Assembly (NCBI RefSeq): GCF_001456115.1 | Contig: NZ_CP013264.1 | Coordinates: 2,312,501 to 2,376,500 of the forward strand | DNA length: 64,000 nt | Reading direction: 5' to 3' | Source of the DNA: Sphingobium baderi | GTDB taxonomy: Bacteria; Pseudomonadota; Alphaproteobacteria; Sphingomonadales; Sphingomonadaceae | In this document: one piece after another, positions 24,118 to 34,287 of the stretch | Layout: the number at the start of each line of letters is the position of its first letter | How positions within the stretch are numbered: the stretch's first letter is position 1 | Program-made: the position numbers and the translations under genes | The notes under the pieces: model-generated | Database searches by the model: none | The model's input: only the letters and a program-made list of their open reading frames with translations | What the model was told of the DNA's origin: nothing

Positions 24118-26109
24118 ATGTCCGCCACCAAAATCCTCTGGGGCCAGATCCTCACCGTCTTTCTGATCATCCTCCTCACCACCTGGGGCGCGACGCAATA
24201 TGTCGCCTGGCAACTTGGCTATCAGGCCCAGCTCGGCACACCATGGTTCGAGCTTGCCAGGACGCCGATCTATTATCCCCCTGCGATCTTCTGGTGGTGG
24301 TACTTCTTCGACGCATATGCGCCGGGCGTGTTCGCCAAGGGCGGCGTCATCGCCGCATCAGGCGGCTTCATCGCCATCGCGGTCGCCATCGGCATGTCGG
24401 TGTGGCGCGCCCGCGAACAGAAGAACATCGAAACCTATGGCTCGGCTCGATGGGCGAAGCCGCAGGAGGTGAAGGCGGCGGGGCTGCTCAACCCTGACGG
24501 CGTCGTCCTTGGTAAGCTCGATCGTGACTATCTTCGCCACGACGGACCGGAGCATGTTCTGTGTTTTGCTCCGACCCGATCCGGCAAGGGTGTCGGCCTC
24601 GTCGTCCCAACCCTGCTGACCTGGCCGGGCTCCGTCGTCGTCCACGACATCAAGGGCGAAAACTGGCAGCTCACCGCCGGCTTCCGATCGAAGCACGGTC
24701 GGGTGCTGCTGTTCGACCCCACCAATCCGAAATCGGCCGCCTACAATCCTCTGCTCGAAGTGCGGCGCGGCGAGTGGGAGGTGCGCGACGTTCAGAACGT
24801 CGCTGACGTCCTGGTCGACCCCGAGGGTTCGCTGGAGAAACGCAATCACTGGGAGAAGACCAGTCACTCTTTGCTGGTCGGCGCCATCCTTCACGTCCTC
24901 TATGCCGAGAAGGACAAGACCCTCGCCGGCGTCGCAGGTTTCCTGTCCGACCCGAAGCGCCCGATCGAAACCACGCTGGCGGCGATGATGACCACGCCAC
25001 ATCTCGGCGAGGCCGGCCCGCACCCCGTCATCGCTTCAACGGCCCGCGAACTGCTCAACAAATCCGACAACGAGCGCTCCGGCGTCCTGTCCACCGCCAT
25101 GTCCTTTTTAGGCCTGTATCGCGATCCCGTCGTCGCTGAAGTGACACGCCGCTGCGACTGGCGCATCGCCGACCTGATCGAGGACGCGCGGCCGGCCACC
25201 CTCTACCTGGTGGTCCCGCCATCCGACATCTCGCGCACCAAGCCGTTGATCCGGCTTGTGCTCAACCAGATCGGTCGCCGCCTGACCGAGGATCTGCACA
25301 CCAAGGCCCGGCGGCACCGCGTGCTGATGATGCTCGACGAGTTTCCGGCTCTCGGCCGCCTCGACTTCTTCGAAAGCGCGCTCGCCTTCATGGCCGGCTA
25401 CGGCATGAAAGCCTTCCTCATCGCCCAGTCGCTCAACCAGATCGAAAAGGCCTACGGCGCCAATAACTCGATCCTCGACAACTGCCATGTCCGCGTGAGC
25501 TTCGCGACCAATGACGAGCGCACCGCAAAGCGCGTCTCGGATGCGCTCGGCACAGCCACCGAAATGAAGGCGATGAAAAACTACGCCGGGCACCGTCTGT
25601 CGCCCTGGCTCGGTCATCTCATGGTGTCGCGCTCTGAAACCGCGCGTCCGCTGCTGACCCCCGGTGAGATCATGCAGCTTCCGCCCAACGATGAAATCGT
25701 CATGTTGGCGGCGACCCCGCCAATCCGGGCCAACAAGGCGCGCTACTTCGAGGACAAGCGCTTCGTCGAGCGCGTACTGCCCCCGCCGGACCCGGCCCAA
25801 ACCAGTCGCACGACGCGCAAGGACGCCTGGACAGAGCTGAAGCCGCAGGCGCCGGACGCTGCGCTGCTCGCCGAGATCCAGAAGGCCGAGCAAGACGCGG
25901 CCAATAGCGGCCTTCGTCGAGAACCCGAGCTTCCCGATCATGTCGCCATCGTCAAGGAAACGACCGATCCGAACCCTGCCGACGAGTTCAAAGCTCTGCT
26001 CGACGACGAACCCGAGGACGCCGCGCGCCAACGGCAAGCGCTTCGCCGCCACATGACTGGAATCGCCCGCCAGGTCGCCATGGACCCCAACGACAATATG
26101 GAGCTCTGA
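24118..26109 (+). CDS. traG: Coupling protein TraG/VirD4
   Basis: This 663-residue inner-membrane ATPase has two N-terminal helices (about 8-25 and 74-95), Walker A APTRSGKGVG (151-160) and Walker B VLMMLDEFPALG near 402-413. NNSILDNCHVRVSFATND is a conserved arginine/nucleotide region. It brings the relaxase-DNA complex to the Trb channel. The C-terminal 100 residues are an acidic tail. It is normally followed by an RHH gene and trbB, as here except for the inserted cargo pair. Confidence 0.93.
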   Translation: MSATKILWGQILTVFLIILLTTWGATQYVAWQLGYQAQLGTPWFELARTPIYYPPAIFWWWYFFDAYAPGVFAKGGVIAASGGFIAIAVAIGMSVWRAREQKNIETYGSARWAKPQEVKAAGLLNPDGVVLGKLDRDYLRHDGPEHVLCFAPTRSGKGVGLVVPTLLTWPGSVVVHDIKGENWQLTAGFRSKHGRVLLFDPTNPKSAAYNPLLEVRRGEWEVRDVQNVADVLVDPEGSLEKRNHWEKTSHSLLVGAILHVLYAEKDKTLAGVAGFLSDPKRPIETTLAAMMTTPHLGEAGPHPVIASTARELLNKSDNERSGVLSTAMSFLGLYRDPVVAEVTRRCDWRIADLIEDARPATLYLVVPPSDISRTKPLIRLVLNQIGRRLTEDLHTKARRHRVLMMLDEFPALGRLDFFESALAFMAGYGMKAFLIAQSLNQIEKAYGANNSILDNCHVRVSFATNDERTAKRVSDALGTATEMKAMKNYAGHRLSPWLGHLMVSRSETARPLLTPGEIMQLPPNDEIVMLAATPPIRANKARYFEDKRFVERVLPPPDPAQTSRTTRKDAWTELKPQAPDAALLAEIQKAEQDAANSGLRREPELPDHVAIVKETTDPNPADEFKALLDDEPEDAARQRQALRRHMTGIARQVAMDPNDNMEL

Positions 26110-26112
26110 GCC

Positions 26113-26535
26113 ATGCGCGACCGCATGAATGTGTACTTTCCGCCTGAGATGCTGCGCCAGATCGCCGACCTCGCGGACCGCAAGAAGATCTCGCGCTCGG
26201 CGATCGTCGAGGCTGCGGTCGCATCGTTCCTTTCGCCTGATGGAGCAGACAAGCGCGAAGCCGCCCTCACACGCCGTCTCGACCGCATGACCAGGCAGAT
26301 CCACCGCATCGAACGCGATCTCGGCATCACGGCCGAGACGCTTGCCCTATACGTTCGCTTCTGGCTGTCGGTCACGCCGCCGCTGACCGGCGACGCCAAC
26401 TCAGCTGCGCAGGCGAAGGGCCGCGAACGCTACGAAGGGTTTATCGAGACGATCGGACGGCGCCTCCAACAGGGTCAGAGCTTCTTGCGTGAGATACCCG
26501 ACGATATCGGTTCGGACGATCAACGCGAGAGCTGA
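26113..26535 (+). CDS. CopG-type ribbon-helix-helix protein
   Basis: The 140-residue protein begins with an RHH motif (MNVYFPPEMLRQIADLADRK, then KISRSAIVEAAVASFL). A coiled helical middle (ALTRRLDRMTRQIHRIERDL) precedes a hydrophobic segment near LALYVRFWLSV. It starts four bases after traG. Similar genes sit between traG and trbB in related ICEs and may regulate the trb operon or assist the relaxosome. Confidence 0.83.
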   Translation: MRDRMNVYFPPEMLRQIADLADRKKISRSAIVEAAVASFLSPDGADKREAALTRRLDRMTRQIHRIERDLGITAETLALYVRFWLSVTPPLTGDANSAAQAKGRERYEGFIETIGRRLQQGQSFLREIPDDIGSDDQRES

Positions 26536-26577
26536 AGAGTGGCGGTGTGGCAGCGACGGCTTTTGAGCACATTGCTG

Positions 26578-27822
26578 TCATCTGGCTTGGTTCAGCTTTC
26601 TCTCGATAAAGTCGATGGCGGCCGCGACCCCGTCCTCGGCACGGATAGCTGTTCCAATTTCGGCGGCACGGGCGCGCATGCCGACATCGTCCATCGCCAG
26701 AAAGGCGGAAGCCAGGTCCTCGGCTGTCATCGCATCCTTGACGAGGGGCTTTGGCCCCACCCCAAGAGCAACGACAAGACGCGCCCAGAAGGGCTGATCA
26801 CCGAGAAATGGACAAATGGCCGTGGGGTTGCCCGAACGCAAAGCAGCGCCAGTGGTCCCAGCACCGCCGTGATGTAGCGTTGCGTGCATAAGCGGAAGGA
26901 GCCGGTCGTGCGGAGCGCCCGAGATGACATGGATATGCCGACTCGGCTCGATCTGCCCGAGCGCACCGCCCGCGGTCGCGAGCAACCCCCGCTTGCCCGC
27001 TCGCTTCAAACCGTCGACCACGAGACTTGCCAGCCGTTGCGGATCAACACCGGGGATGCTGCCGAAGCCGATATAGATCGGCGGATCGCCAGCCGCGAGG
27101 AAATCAGCAAGCTCCGCGTCGGGCTTCCAATCCGGCGTATCGAGGAACCAATAGCCGGTCACTGCAACGTCTGCGCCCCAGTCTTTCGGCTTCGGCAGTA
27201 CATGCGGACTGTAACCATAGAGTGTTCCACTCAGCGGAGCCGTTTTGCCGCGAGCAGAAGCCCCGAGCGCCTCAGCTCGCCAAGCCCGGATTGTCTTTGC
27301 AAACAGGATGCGTCCGCCGTGGATCATCAGCGCATGACTTACCCGATTGAGCGGTCCAAGCGAACCGAACGGAAGGATAGGTGTTGGAAAAGCCGACGTG
27401 TAGGTGAAGCCCGACAGCGGCGATGCGAGGAAGAGTGGAATGCCGAGCTTCGCCGCGATATGGGGTGCGCCGAGCGCCTTGGGGTGGAATAAAATCGCTT
27501 CGGGAGCGAACATACGAGCGGCATCCCACTCGGCATCAAGCAGCTTTCGGCCTATCTCGCGATAATACCGCAGCAGCTTGAAGCCGGCTCCAAAACCAGC
27601 GCCCGAGCTGCCGATAGCCTTTTTCGCTTCAGCGGTTTCAAGGAGCTCTAGGAACTCGGCTGGCAAAGGCGCAAACGCAACGCCTTCCGCCGCTGCCATC
27701 TCGGCGAATTGAGCAGGCGCAACAATCAGCAACTCGTGCCCGCGCGCCTTGAGTCCACGAGAAAGCGCCAGATAAGGCTGAATGTCGCCGCGCGTGCCGA
27801 GCGTATGGATGGAAAAACGCAT
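26578..27822 (-). CDS. UGT/GT28-like glycosyltransferase
   Basis: The 414-residue two-domain GT-B fold has an N-terminal acceptor domain (SIHTLGTRGDIQPYLALSRG). The C-terminal nucleotide-sugar domain has the signature HHGGAGTTGAALRSGNPTAI followed by PFLGDQPFWA. This is the pattern of sterol/macrolide-type UDP-glycosyltransferases. The acceptor is unknown; it could modify lipids, an antibiotic or a secondary metabolite. It is transcribed against the tra/trb genes, downstream of nhaA with a 45-base gap. The pair interrupts an otherwise collinear traG-RHH-trbB block, so it is cargo inserted after the core was formed (inference). Confidence 0.85.
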   Translation of the reverse strand: MRFSIHTLGTRGDIQPYLALSRGLKARGHELLIVAPAQFAEMAAAEGVAFAPLPAEFLELLETAEAKKAIGSSGAGFGAGFKLLRYYREIGRKLLDAEWDAARMFAPEAILFHPKALGAPHIAAKLGIPLFLASPLSGFTYTSAFPTPILPFGSLGPLNRVSHALMIHGGRILFAKTIRAWRAEALGASARGKTAPLSGTLYGYSPHVLPKPKDWGADVAVTGYWFLDTPDWKPDAELADFLAAGDPPIYIGFGSIPGVDPQRLASLVVDGLKRAGKRGLLATAGGALGQIEPSRHIHVISGAPHDRLLPLMHATLHHGGAGTTGAALRSGNPTAICPFLGDQPFWARLVVALGVGPKPLVKDAMTAEDLASAFLAMDDVGMRARAAEIGTAIRAEDGVAAAIDFIERKLNQAR

Positions 27823-27867
27823 CCTCTTATCCCTGTAAAGGTCGCCGATGATGCAACGTAGTGAGTG

Positions 27868-29100
27868 TTACGATTTGCGCTCCACCGACGTGGGCAAGGC
27901 GGAACTGGCCTGCCTGCGATTAGAAATCCTCAGGATGAAGTAACCCGCCAATCCGGCGATCAGCGAACCAAACAAAATCCCGAACTTGGCTCGGTCCTGC
28001 AATGCAGGATCGTCAAACGCCAATAAGCCGATGAACAGGCTCATCGTGAAGCCTATTCCGCACAGCAGCGCAACGCCAAGCGTCTGTCCCCAGCTTGCGG
28101 CGGCAGGGAGATCGGCAAGCCGGGCTTTTACCAGAATGGCTACGGTGCCGAACACCCCAACCAGCTTCCCGACAACTAGACCAGCCGCCACGCCAAGTGT
28201 GAGCGGCTCGATCAAGACCGCAGGCGTCACGCCCGCGAAGGAAACCCCGGCATTAGCAAAGCCGAAAATCGGGACGATCAGAAAGGCGACTGGCTTTTGC
28301 AGAAAATGTTCGAGCTGATGCAGAGGGGAAACCGACGGCGAGGCTTCCGGGGTTCCGGGTGTGAGACGGATAGGAACGGTCAACGCCAGTATGACGCCGG
28401 CCAGGGTGGCATGAATACCTGAGCGCAGCACCAGCACCCAAAGCACGGCACCAAGAATCAGGTAAGGCCAAAGGCGCATGACGCCGGACCTGTTCATCAC
28501 AGTCAGCGCACCGACAACGAGCACCGCACCAGCTAACGCGGGAAGACTCAAATCGGCGGTATAAAACAGGGCAATCACGATGACGGCCCCGAGATCGTCT
28601 ATGATTGCGAGCGCCGCGAGGAAGATTTTCAACGACGCTGGGACCTTTGGCCCGAGCAGCGACAGCACACCGAGTGCAAAAGCTATATCTGTTGCGGCAG
28701 GGATCGCCCATCCGCGCAGGGCGGCCGTGTTGCCGAGATTGAAGGCAATATAGATCAATGCGGGAACAGCCATTCCGCCCGCGGCCGCAGCGCCGGGAAG
28801 TAGCCTTCGGCTCCAACTGGACAATTGCCCGTCCAGCATCTCCCGTTTGATCTCAAGCCCGACCAGCAGAAAGAATACGGCCATTAGCGCGTCGTTTATC
28901 CAGTGCTGGACGCTTAATGGACCGACATAGGCGTGTAGTGCGGCGAAGTAGCCCTCGGCGAGTGGCGAATTCGCCGTCAGAATGGCGAGCGCTGCAACGC
29001 CCATGAGAATGATGCCGCCAGAGGCCTCATTGTCGAGAAACTGCCGAAGCGTGGAATTGATACGCCCGCGATTGGGGCTGACAGGCTGCGTTGAGGCCAT
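27868..29100 (-). CDS. nhaA: Na+/H+ antiporter NhaA
   Basis: The 410-residue polytopic membrane protein has the NhaA signatures [40 protein letters not shown] (conserved aspartate of the ion path) and [17 protein letters not shown] (the essential aspartate pair). It exchanges two protons for one sodium ion and protects against salt and alkaline stress. Length is slightly over the 388 residues of the E. coli protein, with an extra N-terminal tail. It is placed on the minus strand within the conjugation region together with the glycosyltransferase gene. Confidence 0.95.
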   Translation of the reverse strand: MASTQPVSPNRGRINSTLRQFLDNEASGGIILMGVAALAILTANSPLAEGYFAALHAYVGPLSVQHWINDALMAVFFLLVGLEIKREMLDGQLSSWSRRLLPGAAAAGGMAVPALIYIAFNLGNTAALRGWAIPAATDIAFALGVLSLLGPKVPASLKIFLAALAIIDDLGAVIVIALFYTADLSLPALAGAVLVVGALTVMNRSGVMRLWPYLILGAVLWVLVLRSGIHATLAGVILALTVPIRLTPGTPEASPSVSPLHQLEHFLQKPVAFLIVPIFGFANAGVSFAGVTPAVLIEPLTLGVAAGLVVGKLVGVFGTVAILVKARLADLPAAASWGQTLGVALLCGIGFTMSLFIGLLAFDDPALQDRAKFGILFGSLIAGLAGYFILRISNRRQASSALPTSVERKS

Positions 29101-29431
29101 AGGGCTGCGTCCTCTGGGTAAGAGTTATTCTCTTCTCCGTATGAGGGCGAGACCCTGGCGCACGCAGCACACGCCGTGGTGTTCCTATCATACTCAAACC
29201 GTCCGACATCGCCAGCGAAACCGTGTCGATTGCGTCGCATTTTTTGGATTCGCGTCGCAACCACTCCCTGACCGCCCATGCTTTTCAGTAAAGCACTGTC
29301 CGCCGTTCTCCTGTATTTGCACGCCACGCTACTACTCCGACAAAGACTTGTTGAATCAGCCCAACTTCGGGCTCTTTTAATCGTCCCCGATCCAGGGCCG
29401 GCTGAACGGTCCCTGGCCGCAAGGGGACGAC
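29101..29431. other. Divergent intergenic region nhaA/trbB with a terminator-like hairpin
   Basis: No gene is seen. It holds the nhaA promoter on the minus strand and the trbB leader on the plus strand. AGCCC (29358-29362) pairs with GGGCT (29369-29373), followed by CTTTTA at 29374, a small rho-independent-like signal reading toward trbB. It may be a leftover terminator at the cargo junction or an attenuator for trb. The region is visibly more AT-rich than its neighbours. Confidence 0.5.
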
Positions 29432-30421
29432 ATGGCGGCATCTCACCAGAAATCGGAAGCGATCACGCGCGGCGCGCGCATGCTGCGCACGGCCCTTGGA
29501 CCGGCCATCGCGCGGTTTCTGGAAGATCCGTCGATCGTCGAGGTGATGCTCAATCCTGACGGCCGGCTCTGGATCGACCGGCTGTCCGAAGGCCTGTCTG
29601 ACACAGGCGAGCAGCTGGCGCCCGCAGATGGCGAACGGATCGTGCGACTCGTCGCGCACCATGTCGGCGCCGAGGTCCATCCCGGCAATCCGCGGGTGTC
29701 GGCCGAACTGCCCGAGACGGGGGAGCGGTTTGAGGGCCTGTTGCCCCCAGTTGTTGCGGCGCCGGCTTTCGCGATCCGCAAACCTGCCGTCGCAGTCTTC
29801 ACGCTCGACGACTATGTGGCCGCCGGAATCATGTCGGCGGACCAGGCCGAGGCTCTGCGCGAGGCGGTCGCCGCCCGGGCCAACATCCTTGTCGCCGGCG
29901 GCACCTCGACCGGCAAGACCACACTCACCAATGCGTTGCTCGCCGAGGTCTCCAAGACCACGGATCGCGTCGTCATCATCGAGGACACGCGCGAGCTGCA
30001 ATGCTCCGCACCCAACCTCGTCGCCATGCGCACCAAAGACGGTGTCGCCACCTTGTCGGATCTGGTGCGGTCCTCGCTGCGATTGCGACCAGACCGCATT
30101 CCGATCGGAGAGGTCCGCGGCTCCGAAGCTCTCGACCTGCTCAAGGCTTGGGGGACCGGTCACCCGGGCGGCATCGGCACCATCCATGCCGGCACAGGGA
30201 TCGGTGCGCTGCGCCGCCTCGAGCAACTCATCCAGGAAGCCGTCGTCACCGTCCCAAGGGCGCTGATCGCCGAGACCATCGACCTCGTCGCTGTCCTCGC
30301 TGGTCGTGGCTCGCAACGCCGGCTCGCCGAACTCGCGCGCGTCGATGGCCTCGGCCCGGACGGCGACTACCGCGTCACTCCCGCAACCTCAGCCTCAAGC
30401 CCAACAGGAGATCCCTCATGA
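29432..30421 (+). CDS. trbB: Conjugal transfer ATPase TrbB (VirB11-like)
   Basis: This 329-residue cytoplasmic secretion ATPase has Walker [13 protein letters not shown] (about 154-165), followed by the Asp box [10 protein letters not shown] and Walker B-like [13 protein letters not shown]. It then shows the histidine-box segment [12 protein letters not shown]. It powers pilus assembly and switching of the mating channel. The ATG at 29432 follows AAGGGGA. First gene of the trb operon; its stop overlaps the trbC start. Confidence 0.95.
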   Translation: MAASHQKSEAITRGARMLRTALGPAIARFLEDPSIVEVMLNPDGRLWIDRLSEGLSDTGEQLAPADGERIVRLVAHHVGAEVHPGNPRVSAELPETGERFEGLLPPVVAAPAFAIRKPAVAVFTLDDYVAAGIMSADQAEALREAVAARANILVAGGTSTGKTTLTNALLAEVSKTTDRVVIIEDTRELQCSAPNLVAMRTKDGVATLSDLVRSSLRLRPDRIPIGEVRGSEALDLLKAWGTGHPGGIGTIHAGTGIGALRRLEQLIQEAVVTVPRALIAETIDLVAVLAGRGSQRRLAELARVDGLGPDGDYRVTPATSASSPTGDPS

Positions 30422-30750
30422 TCCGTCACGCCCGGCGCATCCGCCGCCATGTCACGGCAGCAGCAGCCGTCACCTATGCGACCCTGATCCTCACCCCCGC
30501 CGCTCACGCTTCCGGTTCGTCCATGCCCTGGGAAGCGCCGCTTCAATCGATACTGCAATCGATCGAGGGCCCGGTCGCCAAGATCGTCGCTGTCATCATC
30601 ATCATCGTCACCGGCCTCACACTGGCCTTCGGCGACTCGTCCGGCGGGTTCCGCCGTCTGATTCAGATCGTGTTCGGTCTGTCGATCGCGTTCGCCGCAT
30701 CCAGCTTCTTTCTCTCCTTCTTCTCGTTCGGCGGCGGGGCGCTCGTGTGA
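30418..30750 (+). CDS. trbC: Pilin TrbC (VirB2-like)
   Basis: The 110-residue prepilin has a signal segment ending near ILTPAAHASG and two hydrophobic helices (VAKIVAVIIIIVTGLTLAFG and LIQIVFGLSIAFAASSFFLS). In RP4, TrbC is cut and cyclised by TraF, for which a gene exists at 20332. The ATGA overlap with trbB fixes the start at 30418; longer upstream frames over trbB are shadows. Confidence 0.92.
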   Translation: MIRHARRIRRHVTAAAAVTYATLILTPAAHASGSSMPWEAPLQSILQSIEGPVAKIVAVIIIIVTGLTLAFGDSSGGFRRLIQIVFGLSIAFAASSFFLSFFSFGGGALV

Positions 30751-31031
30751 TGGCGGGGAGGCTGGAACAGCTCGACGAGGTGCCGGGCTTCACCGTGCAG
30801 GTCCACCGGGCGCTAACCGAGCACATCCTGCTCGGCGGCGCACCGCGCTCCATCGCCATCATGAACGGCACTTTGGCCGGAGCCGTTGGCCTCGGTCTGC
30901 GCCTCTGGCTTGTCGGCCTGGCCATCTGGGTTGTCGGCCACTTCGCCGCCGTCTGGGCCGCCAAGCGCGACCCGCTCTTCGTCGAGGTCGGCCGAAGGCA
31001 TCTGCGCATCCCCGGCCACCTGTCGGTCTGA
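30750..31031 (+). CDS. trbD: TrbD (VirB3-like)
   Basis: The 93-residue membrane protein reads LEQLDEVPGFTVQVHRALTE, then LLGGAPRSIAIMNGTLAGAV, with two hydrophobic helices and the C-terminal KRDPLFVEVGRRH. This is the standard TrbD pattern. Its ATG shares the last base of the trbC TGA. It localises with TrbE at the inner membrane. Confidence 0.92.
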   Translation: MAGRLEQLDEVPGFTVQVHRALTEHILLGGAPRSIAIMNGTLAGAVGLGLRLWLVGLAIWVVGHFAAVWAAKRDPLFVEVGRRHLRIPGHLSV

Positions 31032-31044
31032 AGGAGCAGCGCTC

Positions 31045-33501
31045 ATGATGAACCTCGCTGAATATCGCCGCACTTCCAGCCGCCTGGCGGATTTCCTGCC
31101 TTGGGCGGCTCTGGTGGGCCAGGGCGCCGTCCTCAACAAGGACGGTTCGTTCCAGCGCACCGCACGCTTCCGCGGCCCTGACCTCGACAGTGCCGTTGCG
31201 GCCGAATTAGTCGCGGTCGCGGGACGCCTCAACAACGCCTTCCGTCGGCTCGGCTCCGGCTGGGCGATCTTCGTTGAAGCGCAACGGCACGAAGCCTCGA
31301 CCTATCCCGAGAGCCGTTTTCCCGATCCGGCGTCGGCCTTGGTCGATGCCGAGCGCAAGGCGGACTTCGAGGAAGCCGGCGCCCATTTCATTTCCGGCTA
31401 CTTCCTCACCTTCACCTATCTCCCGCCGGCCGAAGATGCGGCGCGGACTGAAGCATGGCTCTATGAGGGACGCGACCGAAACGGCGTCGATCCGCATGAG
31501 GTCCTGCGCGGCTTCATCGATCGCACCGACCGGGTGCTGTCGCTGCTCGATGGCTTTATGCCGGAATGCGGCTGGCTCGATGACGCCGAGACGCTGACCT
31601 ATCTGCATTCCTGCGTTTCAACCAACCGTCATCGGGTGCGGGTCCCCGAAACGCCGATCTATCTGGATGCGCTGCTCGCCGATCAGCCGCTTACCGGCGG
31701 GCTTGAGCCGCGTCTGGGACATTCCGATCTGCGCATCCTCACTATCGTCGGCTTTCCCACCGCGACGACACCCGGAATCCTGGACGAGCTGAACCGTCTT
31801 GCATTCCCCTATCGCTGGTCGACACGGGCAATCCTGCTCGACAAGACCGACGCCACCAAGCTGCTGACAAAGATCCGGCGGCAATGGTTCGCCAAGCGCA
31901 AATCCATCGCCGCAATCCTGAAAGAGGTCATGACCAACGAGGCGTCCGCCCTCGTTGACACCGACGCAGCCAATAAGGCCGCAGACGCCGATCTCGCACT
32001 TCAGGAACTAGGGGCCGACTATGCCGGCCAGGCTTATGTCACGGCGACCATCACCGTCTGGGACAAAGACCCGCGGATCGCTGACGAAAAGCTGCGTTTG
32101 GTCGAGAAGGTGGTCCAGGGCCGCGACTTCACCGCCATGCCCGAGACCATCAACGCCGTAGACGCATGGCTCGGCTCGCTGCCGGGCAATGTCTACGCCA
32201 ATGTTCGGCAGCCGCCGATTTCCACGCTCAATCTCGCCCACATGATCCCGCTTTCAGCGGTGTGGGCGGGGCCGGAACGGGACGAGCACTTCGGGTCGCC
32301 CCCCTTGCTGTTCGGCAAGACCGAAGGAAGCACCCCGTTCCGGTTTTCCCTTCATGTCGGAGATGTCGGCCATACGCTCGTCGTCGGTCCGACTGGTGCG
32401 GGCAAGTCCGTGCTGCTGGCGCTGATGGCGCTCCAATTCCGCCGCTACGAAAATTCTCAGGTTTTCGCCTTCGACTTCGGCGGCTCCATTCGGGCCGCGG
32501 CATTGGCGATGGGCGGCGATTGGCACGACCTTGGCGGTGATCTGACGGACGGCGCCGAGTCTTCCGTATCACTTCAGCCTCTCGCGCGCGTCCATGACGT
32601 GCCCGAACGCGCCTGGGCCGCTGACTGGCTCATCGCCATCCTCATGCGCGAAGGCATCCAGATCACGCCAGAGGTAAAGGAACACCTCTGGTCCGCCTTA
32701 ACGTCGCTCGCCTCCGCCCCTGTCCAAGAACGGACCATCACCGGCCTGTGCGTGCTGCTGCAATCGAACGATCTCAAGCAAGCCTTGCGGTCCTATTGCG
32801 TCGGCGGGCCTTATGGTCGGCTTCTTGATGCCGAGAACGAGCATCTTGGGCATGCAGCGGTGCAGGCGTTCGAGATCGAGGGCCTTGTCGGCACAGGCTC
32901 AGCGCCCGCTGTTCTCGCCTATCTCTTTCATCGCATCGGCGACCGCCTCGACGGATCGCCCACACTGCTGATCATCGACGAAGGCTGGCTCGCCCTCGAT
33001 GACGAAGGCTTCGCAGGTCAGCTCCGCGAATGGCTGAAGACCCTTCGCAAGAAGAACGCATCGGTCATCTTCGCCACCCAATCGCTCAGCGACATTGATG
33101 GCTCGGCGATCGCGCCGGCCATCATCGAAAGCTGCCCGACGCGGCTGCTGCTGCCTAACGAGCGGGCGATCGAGCCCCAGATCACCGCAATCTATCGTCG
33201 CTTCGGCTTGAATGATCGGCAGATCGAGATCCTCGCGCGGGCCACCCCGAAGCGGGACTATTACTGCCAGTCGCGACGAGGCAATCGCTTGTTCGACCTG
33301 GGCCTCTCCGAAGTGGGCCTCGCGCTCACCGCAGCTTCTTCCAAAACCGATCAGACGGCCATCGCCAGGATCTTCGCCGAGCATGGGCCAGACGGGTTCC
33401 TCCCCGCATGGCTGCGCCTGCGCGGCGTCGACTGGGCCGCCGACCTTATCCCCGATCTCGCCAATCTCGTTCCCCCAGCCCCCAAGGAGACTACGTCATG
33501 A
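31045..33501 (+). CDS. trbE: Conjugal transfer ATPase TrbE (VirB4-like)
   Basis: The 818-residue ATPase begins MMNLAEYRRTSSRLADFLPW; either ATG (31045 or 31048) is possible and GGAGCAG lies upstream. Walker A VVGPTGAGKSVLLAL is near residue 448 and Walker B LLIIDEGWLAL near 642. NASVIFATQSLSDI and the CQSRRGNRLFDLGLSEV region complete the VirB4/CagE family. It is the largest energy-providing subunit of the channel. The frame extends upstream into trbD, but that part is a shadow. Confidence 0.95.
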   Translation: MMNLAEYRRTSSRLADFLPWAALVGQGAVLNKDGSFQRTARFRGPDLDSAVAAELVAVAGRLNNAFRRLGSGWAIFVEAQRHEASTYPESRFPDPASALVDAERKADFEEAGAHFISGYFLTFTYLPPAEDAARTEAWLYEGRDRNGVDPHEVLRGFIDRTDRVLSLLDGFMPECGWLDDAETLTYLHSCVSTNRHRVRVPETPIYLDALLADQPLTGGLEPRLGHSDLRILTIVGFPTATTPGILDELNRLAFPYRWSTRAILLDKTDATKLLTKIRRQWFAKRKSIAAILKEVMTNEASALVDTDAANKAADADLALQELGADYAGQAYVTATITVWDKDPRIADEKLRLVEKVVQGRDFTAMPETINAVDAWLGSLPGNVYANVRQPPISTLNLAHMIPLSAVWAGPERDEHFGSPPLLFGKTEGSTPFRFSLHVGDVGHTLVVGPTGAGKSVLLALMALQFRRYENSQVFAFDFGGSIRAAALAMGGDWHDLGGDLTDGAESSVSLQPLARVHDVPERAWAADWLIAILMREGIQITPEVKEHLWSALTSLASAPVQERTITGLCVLLQSNDLKQALRSYCVGGPYGRLLDAENEHLGHAAVQAFEIEGLVGTGSAPAVLAYLFHRIGDRLDGSPTLLIIDEGWLALDDEGFAGQLREWLKTLRKKNASVIFATQSLSDIDGSAIAPAIIESCPTRLLLPNERAIEPQITAIYRRFGLNDRQIEILARATPKRDYYCQSRRGNRLFDLGLSEVGLALTAASSKTDQTAIARIFAEHGPDGFLPAWLRLRGVDWAADLIPDLANLVPPAPKETTS

Positions 33502-34277
33502 CCATCCATCGTTCCCGCTCGCGCGCACTATTCATGGCCGCGACAATGCTGGCGATGCCCGTCGCCCTGTCGCCGATATTCATCTCTCCGGCGCAAGCTC
33601 AATTTGGCTTCGGACGGATCGTCTATGATCCGTCCAATTACGCGCAAAACGTGCTCACTGCCGCGCGCACGCTGGAGCAGATCAACAACCAGATCACACA
33701 GCTCCAGAATGAAGCGCAGATGCTCATCAATCAGGCGCGCAATCTCGCGAGCCTGCCGCATTCCTCGCTCCAGCAGCTTCAACAGGGCTTTCAGCGCACG
33801 CAACAGCTTCTGAGCCAGGCTCAGAACATCGCGTTCGATGTTCAGAGCATCGATCGGGCCTTTCAGCAACAATACGGCAATGTCTCACTGTCGACGACGG
33901 AACAACAGCTCGTCGCCGATGCACGCTCACGCTGGCAGAACACCGTGGGCGGACTGCAGGACGCAATGCGCGTCCAGGCCGGCGTGGTCGGCAACATCGA
34001 CACGAACCGCGCCGAAGTTTCGACGCTGGTCGGCCAAAGCCAGGGGGCGACAGGCGCGCTCCAGGCGACCCAGGCCGGCAACCAGCTTCTCGCTCTCCAG
34101 TCGCAGCAGCTCTCCGATCTTGTCGCATTGCTCGCGGCCGATGGACGTGCCGGGGCGCTGACCGAAGCAGAAAGGGCTGCCGCAGCCGAACAGGGGCGCG
34201 AACAACGCCGCCGGTTCCTGACGCCTGGCTCCGGCTATCAGCCCGGCAACGCCCAGATGTTCAACAACGGCAACTGA
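33498..34277 (+). CDS. trbJ: TrbJ (VirB5-like)
   Basis: The 259-residue protein has a signal peptide cut near PAQAQFGFG. It then has the TrbJ start GRIVYDPSNYAQNVLTAART and long glutamine-rich coiled coils (LEQINNQITQLQNEAQMLIN). It is periplasmic or pilus-tip associated, as VirB5 proteins are. Start fixed by the ATGA overlap with trbE. Confidence 0.92.
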   Translation: MTIHRSRSRALFMAATMLAMPVALSPIFISPAQAQFGFGRIVYDPSNYAQNVLTAARTLEQINNQITQLQNEAQMLINQARNLASLPHSSLQQLQQGFQRTQQLLSQAQNIAFDVQSIDRAFQQQYGNVSLSTTEQQLVADARSRWQNTVGGLQDAMRVQAGVVGNIDTNRAEVSTLVGQSQGATGALQATQAGNQLLALQSQQLSDLVALLAADGRAGALTEAERAAAAEQGREQRRRFLTPGSGYQPGNAQMFNNGN

Positions 34278-34287
34278 GGGCGCAAGC

